A stretch of 39,503 nt of DNA, from positions 1 to 39,503 of the forward strand of contig CAJQPE010000050.1 in the NCBI GenBank assembly GCA_905480125.1, given 5' to 3'. The notes below the pieces were generated by a model that worked only from the letters and a program-made list of their open reading frames with translations, was not told where the DNA came from and did no database searches. This document shows positions 28,026-35,235 of this stretch, one piece after another. Each line of letters begins with the position of its first letter. The stretch's first letter is position 1. The DNA is from an uncultured Flavobacteriales bacterium (lineage in GTDB: Bacteria; Bacteroidota; Bacteroidia; Flavobacteriales_G; NORP312). A program made the translations under genes and the position numbers.

Positions 28026-29369
28026 ATGTCTGCTTGGAAAGATTATTTCTCATTTGATAAACGACAAAGAAACGGAGTAATTGTTCTGTTATTCCTTATA
28101 GTGTTAGCTGTCGCTGTTAGACTGGCTTTGCCTTTTTTGCAGAAGAATGAGATTGGGCCTCTTTCAGATTTTGAGAAACGAGTTCAAGATTTTGAGAATT
28201 CTAAGATTGATAATGATGACCCAATAGCTTCAGATCAGAGTCATGTTTTATTTGATTTTAATCCTAATCATTTGCCAAAAGAAAAATGGTTATTGCTCGG
28301 GTTAAAAGAATGGCAAGTTAAAGTGATATGCAATTACGAAGCAAAAGGTGGTTCCTTCCGAACAAAAGCGGACGTTAAAAAGATTTATGGAATAAAGGAG
28401 GAGTTGTATCAAAAACTTGAACCGTTTATTAAGATTCCAGAATCAGAGGACAAAACATCTAAAGCTAATTCAAAAAGTGAATTTGCACTTTTTCAATTCA
28501 ATCCTAATCATTTACCTGAAGCTAAGTGGAAAATACTCGGTTTAAAAGACTGGCAGATTAGAATCATTTACAATTTTGAATCAAAAGGAGGCGAGTTTAG
28601 AGCGAAAGAAGATGTCGGTAAAATATATGGGATAAAACCAGAGCTTTACGAGAAGTGGAAACCTTACATAGTAATACCGGGTGACGAAATGGTAGTTAAA
28701 GTACAGTTAACGAGCTCATCTAAACTAATCGATTTGAAGTCATCGAACTTCAAAGGGTTAAAAGATGTCTCTTATTATCAAGAACATAATTATTATAAGT
28801 ATACTATTGGCGAGGCACATGATCAAGAAGATGCTAAGCTAATATTGGCGAAAGCGAAAAGTGCTGGGTTCGATTCTGCATTTTTAGTTGCATTTAAAAA
28901 TGGTCGGAAGGTTCCAATTAAAAAAGCATTTAATAATTCGAAGAAAACAGCTTACAGGAAGAATTTAAAAGAAGCGGTAGAATTAAATTCAGCAGATTCT
29001 TCCTTATTGATAACTATTTATGGAATTGGTCCAACTTTTGCGCAAAGAATCCTTAAACTACGATATAGATTTGGAGGTTTTTTAGAAATGGTTCAGCTAA
29101 AAGATGTTTATGGAATAACAGATGAAAATTATTCTAAGATTTCAGAACAACTTACTTTAGATACGTCTAAAATGATTAAGATTAATATTAATGAATGCGG
29201 TTGGGGGAGGTTGGTTGGCCATCCTTATATCAGTAAAAATGCGGCTAATGGGATAATCAATTATAGGAAGCAGCATGGCCATTATAGTAAGATAGATGAT
29301 ATTAAGGGTTCCGATTTGGTCAACGAGGAACTATTCCTTAAAATTGCACCCTATCTAAAAACAGAGTAA
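28026..29369 (+). CDS. Membrane-anchored helix-hairpin-helix repeat protein (ComEA-like modules)
   Basis: 447 residues. A short basic head is followed by one TM helix (~16-38, NGVIVLLFLIVLAVAVRLAL). Two nearly identical ~62-residue modules follow (~75-137 and ~155-217), each opening with F-N-P-N-H-L-P, passing K-x-Y-G-I-K and ending in a P-x-I-x-I-P segment. After a spacer (~220-310) come two more HhH units: ELNSADSSLLITIYGIGPTF with FGGFLEMVQLKDVYGI (~318-375), and ININECGWGRLVGHPYIS with the final K-I-A-P-Y-L-K (~385-445). G-I-G-P is the classic DNA-binding HhH hairpin. DNA binding outside the inner membrane, as in DNA uptake, is possible but not proven. Paralogous repeats suggest internal duplication. 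It ends 2 bases before the acyl-CoA dehydrogenase start. Confidence 0.88.
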   Translation: MSAWKDYFSFDKRQRNGVIVLLFLIVLAVAVRLALPFLQKNEIGPLSDFEKRVQDFENSKIDNDDPIASDQSHVLFDFNPNHLPKEKWLLLGLKEWQVKVICNYEAKGGSFRTKADVKKIYGIKEELYQKLEPFIKIPESEDKTSKANSKSEFALFQFNPNHLPEAKWKILGLKDWQIRIIYNFESKGGEFRAKEDVGKIYGIKPELYEKWKPYIVIPGDEMVVKVQLTSSSKLIDLKSSNFKGLKDVSYYQEHNYYKYTIGEAHDQEDAKLILAKAKSAGFDSAFLVAFKNGRKVPIKKAFNNSKKTAYRKNLKEAVELNSADSSLLITIYGIGPTFAQRILKLRYRFGGFLEMVQLKDVYGITDENYSKISEQLTLDTSKMIKININECGWGRLVGHPYISKNAANGIINYRKQHGHYSKIDDIKGSDLVNEELFLKIAPYLKTE

Positions 29370-29371
29370 AT

Positions 29372-30514
29372 ATGGATTTTTCGCTTACAGAGAACCAAAC
29401 AATGATTCAGCAAATGGTAAGAGATTTTGCTGAAAAGGAAATTCGTCCAAATATGATGAAATGGGATGAATCTCAGGAATTTCCTATTGAAGTATTTAAA
29501 AAATTGGGTGATTTAGGTTTAATGGGCGTTCTGGTTCCTGAAGAATATGGTGGTTCAGCAATGAGCTACGATGAATACATAGTTGTCGTGTCTGAGATAG
29601 CAAGAGTTTGTGGTTCCATTGGTTTATCTGTTGCTGCTCATAATTCATTGTGTACTGGTCACATTATGTACTTTGGTAATGATGAGCAAAAGAAAAAATG
29701 GTTACCGAAATTAGCTACAGCTGAGCATATTGGGGCTTGGGGTTTGACAGAAACTGGTACAGGTTCCGATGCTGGAGGAATGGCAACTGTTGCAGTTGAA
29801 GATGGCGATGATTACATAATAAATGGATCAAAAAACTTCATCACTCATGCCATTTCAGGTGATATTGCTGTTGTTATTGTGCGCACAGGAAAGAAAGGTG
29901 ATTCTCATGGAATGACGGCTTTTGTAATTGAAAAAGGAACACCTGGTTTCTCAGGTGGGAAGAAAGAAGATAAATTAGGAATGCGTGCGTCTGAAACAGC
30001 TTGTCTGTTTTTTGATGATTGTAGAGTGCCAAAGGCCAATATTTTGGGTAAAGTCGGGGATGGTTTTATTCAAGCAATGAAAATACTTGATGGCGGCCGT
30101 ATTTCAATTGGCGCACTCGGATTAGGAATAGCTAAAGGTGCCTTAGATTGTTCAATTAAATATTCAAAAGAAAGAGAGCAATTTGGAAAACCTATTTCTC
30201 AGCACCAAGCAATTGGGTTTAAGTTAGCTGATATGGCTACAGAAGTAGAAGCTGCTGAATTAATATTATATCAGGCTGCTTATTTAAAAAATAATAATTT
30301 ACCGGTAGTTAAAGTTTCTGCGATGGCGAAATACTTAACTTCAGAAGTAGCAGTAAGAAATTCTAATGAAGCAGTTCAAATTCATGGCGGTTACGGATAT
30401 ACAAAGGAGTATCCTGCAGAAAAGTTTTATAGAGATTCGAAATTATGTACTATAGGTGAAGGAACTTCAGAAATTCAGAAGTTGGTTATTTCTAGAGAAT
30501 TATTGAGAGAATAG
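29372..30514 (+). CDS. Acyl-CoA dehydrogenase
   Basis: 380 residues, the standard length of short/medium-chain acyl-CoA dehydrogenases, which oxidise acyl-CoA to 2-enoyl-CoA with FAD and pass electrons to ETF. Visible: helical N-domain; FAD/substrate loop AWGLTETGTGSDAGGM; beta domain FITHAISGD and CRVPKANILG; C-terminal helical domain YSKEREQFGKPISQHQAI; IHGGYGYTKEYPAEKFYRD; and TIGEGTSEIQ with the likely catalytic base E363 at the SCAD/MCAD position. Substrate chain length cannot be read. It starts 2 bases after the HhH gene, probably by chance of operon building. Confidence 0.95.
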   Translation: MDFSLTENQTMIQQMVRDFAEKEIRPNMMKWDESQEFPIEVFKKLGDLGLMGVLVPEEYGGSAMSYDEYIVVVSEIARVCGSIGLSVAAHNSLCTGHIMYFGNDEQKKKWLPKLATAEHIGAWGLTETGTGSDAGGMATVAVEDGDDYIINGSKNFITHAISGDIAVVIVRTGKKGDSHGMTAFVIEKGTPGFSGGKKEDKLGMRASETACLFFDDCRVPKANILGKVGDGFIQAMKILDGGRISIGALGLGIAKGALDCSIKYSKEREQFGKPISQHQAIGFKLADMATEVEAAELILYQAAYLKNNNLPVVKVSAMAKYLTSEVAVRNSNEAVQIHGGYGYTKEYPAEKFYRDSKLCTIGEGTSEIQKLVISRELLRE

Positions 30515-30536
30515 TTTTTCATAGAGAAGAAAATTA

Positions 30537-30544
30537 TATATTTG
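30537..30544 (+). promoter_or_regulatory. -7 box of rpsU
   Basis: TATATTTG matches TAnnTTTG and is followed by CAGCCC; the predicted start is near 30550, about 15 bases before the ATG. The -33 region has only a T run (30515-30519), no TTG at standard distance. Confidence 0.55.
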
Positions 30545-30565
30545 CAGCCCAATAAACTTGAAAAC

Positions 30566-30757
30566 ATGTTAATAGTACCAGTAAAAGAAGGAGAAAACAT
30601 CGAAAGAGCGCTTAAAAAGTACAAGAAGAAATTTGATCGTACAGGTGTGATTAAGCAACTACGAGCGCGTAAGCAGTTCGATAAGCCTTCTGTTGTTATG
30701 CGTAAGCAAAAATTGAAAGCAATTTATGTAAATAAAGTTCATGGAGATTTGGCTTAA
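30566..30757 (+). CDS. rpsU: 30S ribosomal protein bS21
   Basis: 63 residues starting MLIVPVKEGENIERALKKYK, the canonical bS21 start; an in-frame TTG at 30542 falls inside the -7 box and cannot be the start. The basic C-terminal half (KQLRARKQFDKPSVVMRKQK) binds 16S rRNA. In Bacteroidota, bS21 with bS18 and bS6 hides the anti-SD tail of 16S rRNA, and rpsU itself is known there for an unusually strong SD used in autoregulation. No such SD is visible here: the bases from the -7 box to the ATG contain no GGAGG. The gene ends at a strong terminator that abuts the recombinase start. Confidence 0.95.
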   Translation: MLIVPVKEGENIERALKKYKKKFDRTGVIKQLRARKQFDKPSVVMRKQKLKAIYVNKVHGDLA

Positions 30758-30786
30758 TTAACGAAACAAATTTTAAAATACATCGT

Positions 30787-30815
30787 AAAAAAGGAAGCCA
30801 TGGTTTCCTTTTTTT
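30787..30815 (+). terminator. Intrinsic terminator after rpsU, touching the xerC start codon
   Basis: The A-rich arm AAAAAAGGAAG (30787-30797) pairs with its U-rich complement (30804-30814) around CCATGG. The T tract ends at 30815 and the next gene's ATG is 30816-30818. Confidence 0.8.
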
Positions 30816-31694
30816 ATGCCTAAATTTAAGTTCTACAAGTATTTAGAGTTTGAGAAACGATTTTCGAAACATACCCTTGTATCTTACAAAATAGATTTAG
30901 AACAATTTCATACTTTCATAGAAAAGGAATTCGAATTAACAGATTTACTTAAAGTTAAGCACCAATTTGTCCGAACATGGATTGTGAGTGTAATGAATCA
31001 GGGACTTTCGGCCAAATCGGTTAATCGAAAGATTTCTTCGCTTCGCTCGTTCTACAAGTTTTTGAAGCGTCAAGGTTTGATTAGTGAAACACCAATGACT
31101 AAAATAACCCCTCCTAAACAATCGAAACGATTACCTGTTTTTGTTGAGAAATCAAGTATGCTTGAACTCTTAGATTCAAACGAATTTGGAGAAGGATTTG
31201 TGGCAGAAAGAGATAGATTGATATTAGAGTTGCTTTATTCTCTTGGAATCCGGTTGTCAGAGTTAATAAACATTAAAGAGACTGACATCAATTATCAAAA
31301 TAACACCATCAAGGTTTTAGGAAAAAGAAATAAAGAGCGAATTATACCTTTTACAAAAGAGCTAAATAAATCGTTGATAAAGTATAGAGAAATTAAAATC
31401 AAACATAATTTAAATAAAGAATTTTTGTTGTGCACAGAAAATAACAAAAAACTATACGAAAAACTTGTCTATCGTGTAGTGAATCATTACCTTAGTTCTG
31501 TGTCAACTTTATCAAAGAAGAGTCCACATATATTGAGACATACTTTTGCAACACATATGCTCAATAATGGTGCAGATTTAAATTCTATTAAAGAGCTATT
31601 AGGTCACGCGAATTTATCAGCAACTGAGGTTTATACGCATAATACATTTGACAAACTAAAATCGATTTACAAACAAGCTCATCCAAGAGCATAA
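30816..31694 (+). CDS. xerC: XerC/XerD-type tyrosine recombinase
   Basis: 292 residues, the usual XerC/D size. The N-terminal SAM-like domain is ~1-85 (FEKRFSKHTLVSYKIDLEQF). The catalytic domain has all active-site residues: R146 (LGIRLSELI), a lysine near 170 (VLGKRNKER), H238 and R241 (PHILRHTFATHML), H264 (LLGHANLSATE) and nucleophile Y273 (E-V-Y-T-H). It should resolve chromosome dimers at dif; no dif site was identified here. No integrase-type context or mobile element surrounds it, so a housekeeping role is favoured. Its start codon directly follows the rpsU terminator, so its expression may depend on read-through. XerC rather than XerD is a guess. Confidence 0.88.
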   Translation: MPKFKFYKYLEFEKRFSKHTLVSYKIDLEQFHTFIEKEFELTDLLKVKHQFVRTWIVSVMNQGLSAKSVNRKISSLRSFYKFLKRQGLISETPMTKITPPKQSKRLPVFVEKSSMLELLDSNEFGEGFVAERDRLILELLYSLGIRLSELINIKETDINYQNNTIKVLGKRNKERIIPFTKELNKSLIKYREIKIKHNLNKEFLLCTENNKKLYEKLVYRVVNHYLSSVSTLSKKSPHILRHTFATHMLNNGADLNSIKELLGHANLSATEVYTHNTFDKLKSIYKQAHPRA

Positions 31695-31706
31695 ATTATA
31701 TTATAT

Positions 31707-32012
31707 ATGAAAGTTACAGTTCACGCCATTCATTTCGATGCAGATAAAGAGTTAGTTAATTTTATTAATGAAAAAGTAAATAAGTTAGAACATTTTTACG
31801 ATGGATTAATGGGTGGAGAAGTGTTTTTACGAGTAGAAAAAGCTGATGACAATCAAAACAAAGTAGCGGAGATTAAATTACAATCACCAGGGAAAGAGTT
31901 GTTTGCAAAACGACAATGTAAGTCTTTCGAAGAAGCAGTGGACACAGCTTTGGAGGCAGTTAAGAGTCAGTTGAAAAAGCATAAAGAAAAGCAACGTTCA
32001 GTTTTAACATAG
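31707..32012 (+). CDS. hpf: Ribosome hibernation-promoting factor / RaiA family, short form
   Basis: 101 residues: the sigma-54 modulation/S30EA fold with no C-terminal dimerisation domain, so a short-form HPF or RaiA. Visible: MKVTVHAIHFDADKELVNFI (strand 1 and helix 1), LRVEKADDNQNKVAEIKLQS, and a helix EEAVDTALEAVKSQLKKHKE rich in lysine, as the family needs to bind 16S rRNA between A and P sites. It starts 12 bases after xerC and likely shares its transcript. The terminator/promoter overlap before the tRNA cluster follows. Confidence 0.9.
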   Translation: MKVTVHAIHFDADKELVNFINEKVNKLEHFYDGLMGGEVFLRVEKADDNQNKVAEIKLQSPGKELFAKRQCKSFEEAVDTALEAVKSQLKKHKEKQRSVLT

Positions 32013-32051
32013 ACAGAATACAAAAACAGAAGAAACCCATAGCGTTTTCCT

Positions 32052-32082
32052 TTGTTTTATCAAGATTAGTTTTTTACATTTG
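32052..32082 (+). promoter_or_regulatory. Promoter of the tRNA-tuf cluster
   Basis: TTG (32052-32054, part of TTTG), a 20-base spacer and TACATTTG (32075-32082) give a full Bacteroidota promoter match. Predicted start near 32088, about 53 bases before the first tRNA. Confidence 0.7.
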
Positions 32083-32084
32083 CA

Positions 32085-32115
32085 GACCCTTAAAAATAGG
32101 GTCTGTTTTTTTTTG
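32085..32115 (+). terminator. Intrinsic terminator overlapping the tRNA promoter start site
   Basis: GACCCT (32085-32090) pairs with AGGGTC (32098-32103) around TAAAAAT, followed by TG and a run of ten Ts. It would end transcripts from hpf, while the predicted start of the tRNA transcript lies inside its 5' arm. Confidence 0.75.
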
Positions 32116-32140
32116 CCTCAAAACTTAAATTAACAGCAAT

Positions 32141-32214
32141 GCCGATGTAGCTCAGTTGGCCAGAGCAGCTCACTTGTAATGAGCATGTCGGGGGTTCGAA
32201 TCCCTCCATCGGCT
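32141..32214 (+). tRNA. tRNA-Thr(TGT)
   Basis: Acceptor GCCGATG pairs with CATCGGC; D-arm GCTCAGTTGG...GAGC; anticodon loop CTTGTAA with anticodon TGT at 32175-32177; T-loop TTCGAAT. CCA is not encoded. First of four tandem tRNAs. Confidence 0.97.
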
Positions 32215-32257
32215 CAGTTTTACGAAAGTAAAATCGTTCTTTAAAAAATTAAAAGCT

Positions 32258-32339
32258 GGGGAAATACTCAAGCGGTCAACGAGGACAGACTGTAAATCTG
32301 TTGGCTTCGCCTTCGTAGGTTCGAATCCTGCTTTCCCCA
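32258..32339 (+). tRNA. tRNA-Tyr(GTA)
   Basis: Acceptor GGGGAAA pairs with TTTCCCC; anticodon loop CTGTAAA with anticodon GTA at 32292-32294; a long class II variable arm (TGGCTTCGCC region); T-loop TTCGAAT. CCA is not encoded. Confidence 0.97.
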
Positions 32340-32356
32340 CTCAAAAAATATTAAAA

Positions 32357-32429
32357 GCGGAAGTAGCTCAGTTGGTAGAGCATCAGCCTTCCAAGCTGAG
32401 GGTCGCGAGTTCGAATCTCGTCTTCCGCT
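32357..32429 (+). tRNA. tRNA-Gly(TCC)
   Basis: Acceptor GCGGAAG pairs with CTTCCGC; anticodon loop CTTCCAA reads TCC; T-arm GCGAG/CTCGT around TTCGAAT. CCA is not encoded. Confidence 0.97.
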
Positions 32430-32483
32430 CTTAATTGATACTTGAGAGGTCGGCTAACGTTGACGTTAAGTCGTTAGTTTTAA

Positions 32484-32555
32484 GCCGATGTAGCTCAGGG
32501 GTAGAGCGTTTCCTTGGTAAGGAAGAGGTCAGGGGTTCAATTCCCCTCATTGGCT
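32484..32555 (+). tRNA. tRNA-Thr(GGT)
   Basis: Acceptor GCCGATG pairs with CATTGGC (one G-T pair); anticodon loop TTGGTAA reads GGT; T-loop TTCAATT. It shares its first 15 bases with the tRNA-Thr(TGT) at the head of the cluster. Confidence 0.96.
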
Positions 32556-32614
32556 CTTGGTAATGTACATTAGTAATATATAAAATAAATAGTTCAATTA
32601 AATAATAATTAGTC

Positions 32615-33802
32615 ATGGCAAAAGAAAATTTTGATCGTTCAAAACCACACTTAAATATTGGTACCATCGGTCACGTTGATCACGGGAAAACTACTTTAAC
32701 TGCAGCAATTACAACAGTTTTAGCATCTAAAGGGTTTTGCGAAGTAAAAGATTTCGCTGCAATCGATAACGCACCAGAAGAAAAAGAAAGAGGTATTACT
32801 ATCAATACTTCTCATGTAGAATATGCAACTGCGAATAGACATTATGCTCATGTTGATTGTCCAGGTCACGCAGATTATGTAAAAAACATGGTTACTGGTG
32901 CTGCTCAAATGGATGGCGCTATTCTTGTTTGTGCTGCTACTGATGGTCCAATGCCCCAAACTAGAGAACATATCTTACTAGCTCGTCAGGTAGGAGTTCC
33001 TGCTTTAGTCGTTTTCATGAATAAAGTGGATATGGTTGATGATGAAGAGTTATTAGAATTAGTTGAGATGGAAATTAGAGAATTACTTTCTTTCTATGAC
33101 TATGATGGGGACAATGCTCCTATAATTGCAGGTTCTGCCCTTGGTGGATTAAATGGAGATGCTAAATGGGTTGACTCTATTATGGAATTAATGGATGCTG
33201 TTGATGCACATATTCCACTTCCTCCAAGAGATGTTGATAAAGATTTCTTAATGCCAATTGAAGATGTATTCTCAATCACTGGACGTGGAACAGTTGCCAC
33301 CGGTAGAATTGAGGCAGGTGTTGCAAATACTGGTGATAACGTTGATATTATTGGAATGGGTGATGAAAAGTTGTCTTCAACTGTTACTGGAGTTGAAATG
33401 TTTAGAAAAATTCTTGACAGAGGAGAGGCAGGAGATAATGTAGGTATCTTATTAAGAGGTATAGAGAAGACTGACATTAGAAGAGGAATGGTAATCTGCA
33501 AACCAGGTTCTGTTCAACCGCATACTGAATTTACGGCTGAAGTTTATATCTTGAAAAAAGAAGAGGGTGGACGCCACACTCCGTTTCATAACAAATACAG
33601 ACCACAGTTTTATCTAAGAACGACGGATGTTACGGGTGAGATATTCTTAGAAGAAGGAAGAGAAATGGTGATGCCAGGTGATAACCTTACAATTACTGTT
33701 AAGCTAATCAACCCAGTAGCGATGGATGCTGGATTGAAATTCGCGATACGTGAAGGTGGCAGAACAGTAGGTGCTGGTCAGGTTACGAAGATTATTAAGT
33801 AA
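32615..33802 (+). CDS. tuf: Elongation factor Tu
   Basis: 395 residues, full length. It carries aminoacyl-tRNA to the ribosome as a GTPase. Visible G motifs: GHVDHGKTT (P-loop, ~18-26), [12 protein letters not shown] (switch I), D-C-P-G-H-A (switch II), NKVDMVD (base recognition) and G-S-A-L. Domains 2 and 3 follow from ~205 ([25 protein letters not shown]). It sits 59 bases after tRNA-Thr(GGT) and is probably co-transcribed with the tRNAs, as in tufB of E. coli. There is no SD; the ATG follows an A/T-rich leader. Confidence 0.99.
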   Translation: MAKENFDRSKPHLNIGTIGHVDHGKTTLTAAITTVLASKGFCEVKDFAAIDNAPEEKERGITINTSHVEYATANRHYAHVDCPGHADYVKNMVTGAAQMDGAILVCAATDGPMPQTREHILLARQVGVPALVVFMNKVDMVDDEELLELVEMEIRELLSFYDYDGDNAPIIAGSALGGLNGDAKWVDSIMELMDAVDAHIPLPPRDVDKDFLMPIEDVFSITGRGTVATGRIEAGVANTGDNVDIIGMGDEKLSSTVTGVEMFRKILDRGEAGDNVGILLRGIEKTDIRRGMVICKPGSVQPHTEFTAEVYILKKEEGGRHTPFHNKYRPQFYLRTTDVTGEIFLEEGREMVMPGDNLTITVKLINPVAMDAGLKFAIREGGRTVGAGQVTKIIK

Positions 33803-33826
33803 TAGTAACTGAATAATTAAGGAGAC

Positions 33827-33850
33827 GGCAGGAGTCTCTAGACTCCTGCC
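33827..33850 (+). other. Perfect GC-rich hairpin between tuf and tRNA-Trp
   Basis: GGCAGGAGTC (33827-33836) and GACTCCTGCC (33841-33850) form a 10-pair perfect stem with loop TCTA. No T tract follows, so it is more likely an RNA processing or stability element than a terminator. It starts 25 bases after the tuf stop and ends 14 bases before the tRNA. Confidence 0.7.
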
Positions 33851-33864
33851 AAATCTGCTTAACT

Positions 33865-33937
33865 ACGGGTGTAGCTCAGTTGGTAGAGCAGTGGTCTCCA
33901 AAACCGAAGGTCGTGAGTTCGAATCTTACCACCCGTG
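33865..33937 (+). tRNA. tRNA-Trp(CCA)
   Basis: Acceptor ACGGGTG pairs with CACCCGT, discriminator G; anticodon loop CTCCAAA reads CCA; T-loop TTCGAAT. The outermost anticodon-stem pair (27-43) is G-A, a mismatch. Trailing CCA is not encoded. Confidence 0.96.
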
Positions 33938-33956
33938 CAATTAAATAAAAATAAAA

Positions 33957-34154
33957 ATGGCAGGTTTAGTTAGATATGTTGAAGAAGTAGTAGACGAATT
34001 GAAAAACAAAACGTCTTGGCCAACATGGGCGGAATTACAAAGTAGTTCTATTATTGTTTTGGTAGCTACCTTTATTACTGCAGCAATTATTTTTGGTATG
34101 GATTCAGGATTCAAAATCTTGATTTCTGACGGTGTATATTCTTTGTTTAAATAG
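33957..34154 (+). CDS. secE: Preprotein translocase subunit SecE
   Basis: 65 residues, the single-TM form of SecE. The amphipathic N-terminal helix (RYVEEVVDELKNKTSWPTWA) contains the family's K-x-x-W-P motif, and the TM helix covers ~30-52 (IIVLVATFITAAIIFGM). SecE clamps SecY in the inner-membrane channel. It lies between tRNA-Trp and nusG, its conserved place, with nusG 8 bases downstream. Confidence 0.95.
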   Translation: MAGLVRYVEEVVDELKNKTSWPTWAELQSSSIIVLVATFITAAIIFGMDSGFKILISDGVYSLFK

Positions 34155-34162
34155 TATTGAGA

Positions 34163-34723
34163 ATGGCTGAAACAGCAAACGATATAACAAAAAAATGGTA
34201 CGTAATAAGGTCTATTAGTGGAAAAGAAAGAAAAACTAAAGATTTTATTGAGTTAGAGATTAACAGGAATAAGCTCTCAGCTTATGTTGATCAGATACTT
34301 ATTCCTACAGAAAAAGTTTATCAAATACGTAATGGCAAAAAGATTAGTAAAGAAAAGAATTTCTTTCCCGGTTATATTTTGATTGAAGCAGCGCTTGTTG
34401 GAGAAGTTCCCCACGTAATAAGAAACGTAACTAATGTTATCGGTTTCTTAGGAGCTGAAAAGAGAGGAGAGCCAATGCCACTTCGTCAATCTGAAGTAAA
34501 TAGAATTTTAGGTAAAGTTGATGAACTAGCTGATAGTGAAGAAGAGGTTAACATACCGTATATTGTTGGTGAAACCGTTAAAGTAATTAACGGGCCATTC
34601 AACAGCTTCTCTGGAACAATAGAAGAGATTAACAAAGAGAAAAAGAAATTAAAAGTTAGCGTAAAGATATTTGGGCGTAAGACTCCTGTTGAATTAGGCT
34701 ATATGGAAGTAGAAAAAGAATAA
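34163..34723 (+). CDS. nusG: Transcription termination/antitermination factor NusG
   Basis: 186 residues from the ATG at 34163; an in-frame TTG two codons earlier is less likely. The NGN domain (~8-120) begins KKWYVIRSISGKERKTKDFI and includes FFPGYILIEA. The C-terminal KOW domain (~130-186) has GETVKVINGPFNSFSGTIEE. It binds RNA polymerase and links it to Rho or the ribosome. Gene order secE-nusG-rplK is the conserved one. Confidence 0.97.
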   Translation: MAETANDITKKWYVIRSISGKERKTKDFIELEINRNKLSAYVDQILIPTEKVYQIRNGKKISKEKNFFPGYILIEAALVGEVPHVIRNVTNVIGFLGAEKRGEPMPLRQSEVNRILGKVDELADSEEEVNIPYIVGETVKVINGPFNSFSGTIEEINKEKKKLKVSVKIFGRKTPVELGYMEVEKE

Positions 34724-34736
34724 TTAATAATTAGGA

Positions 34737-34757
34737 GTTACGATAGATATACGTAAC
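34737..34757 (+). other. Small hairpin in the rplK leader
   Basis: GTTACG (34737-34742) and CGTAAC (34752-34757) form a 6-pair stem with a 9-base loop in the 55-base nusG-rplK gap. In E. coli, L1 represses the L11-L1 transcript at its leader; this hairpin is a candidate site only by position. Confidence 0.3.
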
Positions 34758-34778
34758 GTACGAACTAAAATTTTTATA

Positions 34779-35219
34779 ATGGCGAAAGAAATTTCAGGAC
34801 TAATCAAGTTACAGATTAGAGGTGGTGCAGCAAATCCATCTCCCCCAGTAGGTCCTGCACTTGGTGCAAAAGGGGTAAATATTATGGAATTCTGCAAGCA
34901 GTTTAACGGAAGGACTCAAGATAAACCAGGAAAAGTATTACCTGTAGTAATTACTGTTTTTACAGATAAGTCTTTTGAGTTTGTTATCAAAACCCCACCA
35001 GCAGCTGTCCAAATTAAGGAGGCTCTAAAATTGAAATCGGGTTCTGCGGAATCGAATCGTATTAAAGTTGGAAATATTACTTGGGATCAAGTAAAGGTTA
35101 TCGCTGAAGATAAGATGCAAGATTTAAATGCTTTTACTATCGATTCAGCAATGGAAATGGTAGCTGGTACTGCAAGAAGTATGGGTGTTAATGTAAAGGG
35201 CAAGAAGCCTGTAAGCTAA
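34779..35219 (+). CDS. rplK: 50S ribosomal protein uL11
   Basis: 146 residues. The N-terminal domain carries the family's [20 protein letters not shown] motif (proline-rich, GTPase-centre side), and the C-terminal domain binds the 23S rRNA GTPase-associated region ([15 protein letters not shown]-like end, here [19 protein letters not shown]). The start follows an A/T-rich leader with no SD. It pairs with rplA 16 bases downstream. Confidence 0.98.
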   Translation: MAKEISGLIKLQIRGGAANPSPPVGPALGAKGVNIMEFCKQFNGRTQDKPGKVLPVVITVFTDKSFEFVIKTPPAAVQIKEALKLKSGSAESNRIKVGNITWDQVKVIAEDKMQDLNAFTIDSAMEMVAGTARSMGVNVKGKKPVS

Positions 35220-35222
35220 ATC

Positions 35223-35227
35223 GGAGG
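35223..35227 (+). promoter_or_regulatory. SD-like sequence before rplA
   Basis: GGAGG, 8 bases before the ATG at 35236, is the only canonical SD I found at an annotated start in the window. Most starts here are preceded by A/T-rich sequence, as expected for Bacteroidota. Confidence 0.6.
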
Positions 35228-35235
35228 ACTTAATT

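Noticed and set aside
30542-30565. TTG start giving a longer bS21
   Set aside because: The TTG is the last three bases of the -7 promoter box; the ATG at 30566 gives the canonical protein.
30816-31694. Recombinase as a sign of an integrated element
   Set aside because: Size and motifs fit housekeeping XerC/D, the flanks are core genes, and no attachment repeats or phage genes were seen.
32431-32667. Minus-strand open frame across tRNA-Thr(GGT), with MRGIEPLTSSLPRKRSTPEL
   Set aside because: This is the familiar false protein produced by reading tRNA genes on the opposite strand; it overlaps the tRNA and the tuf start.
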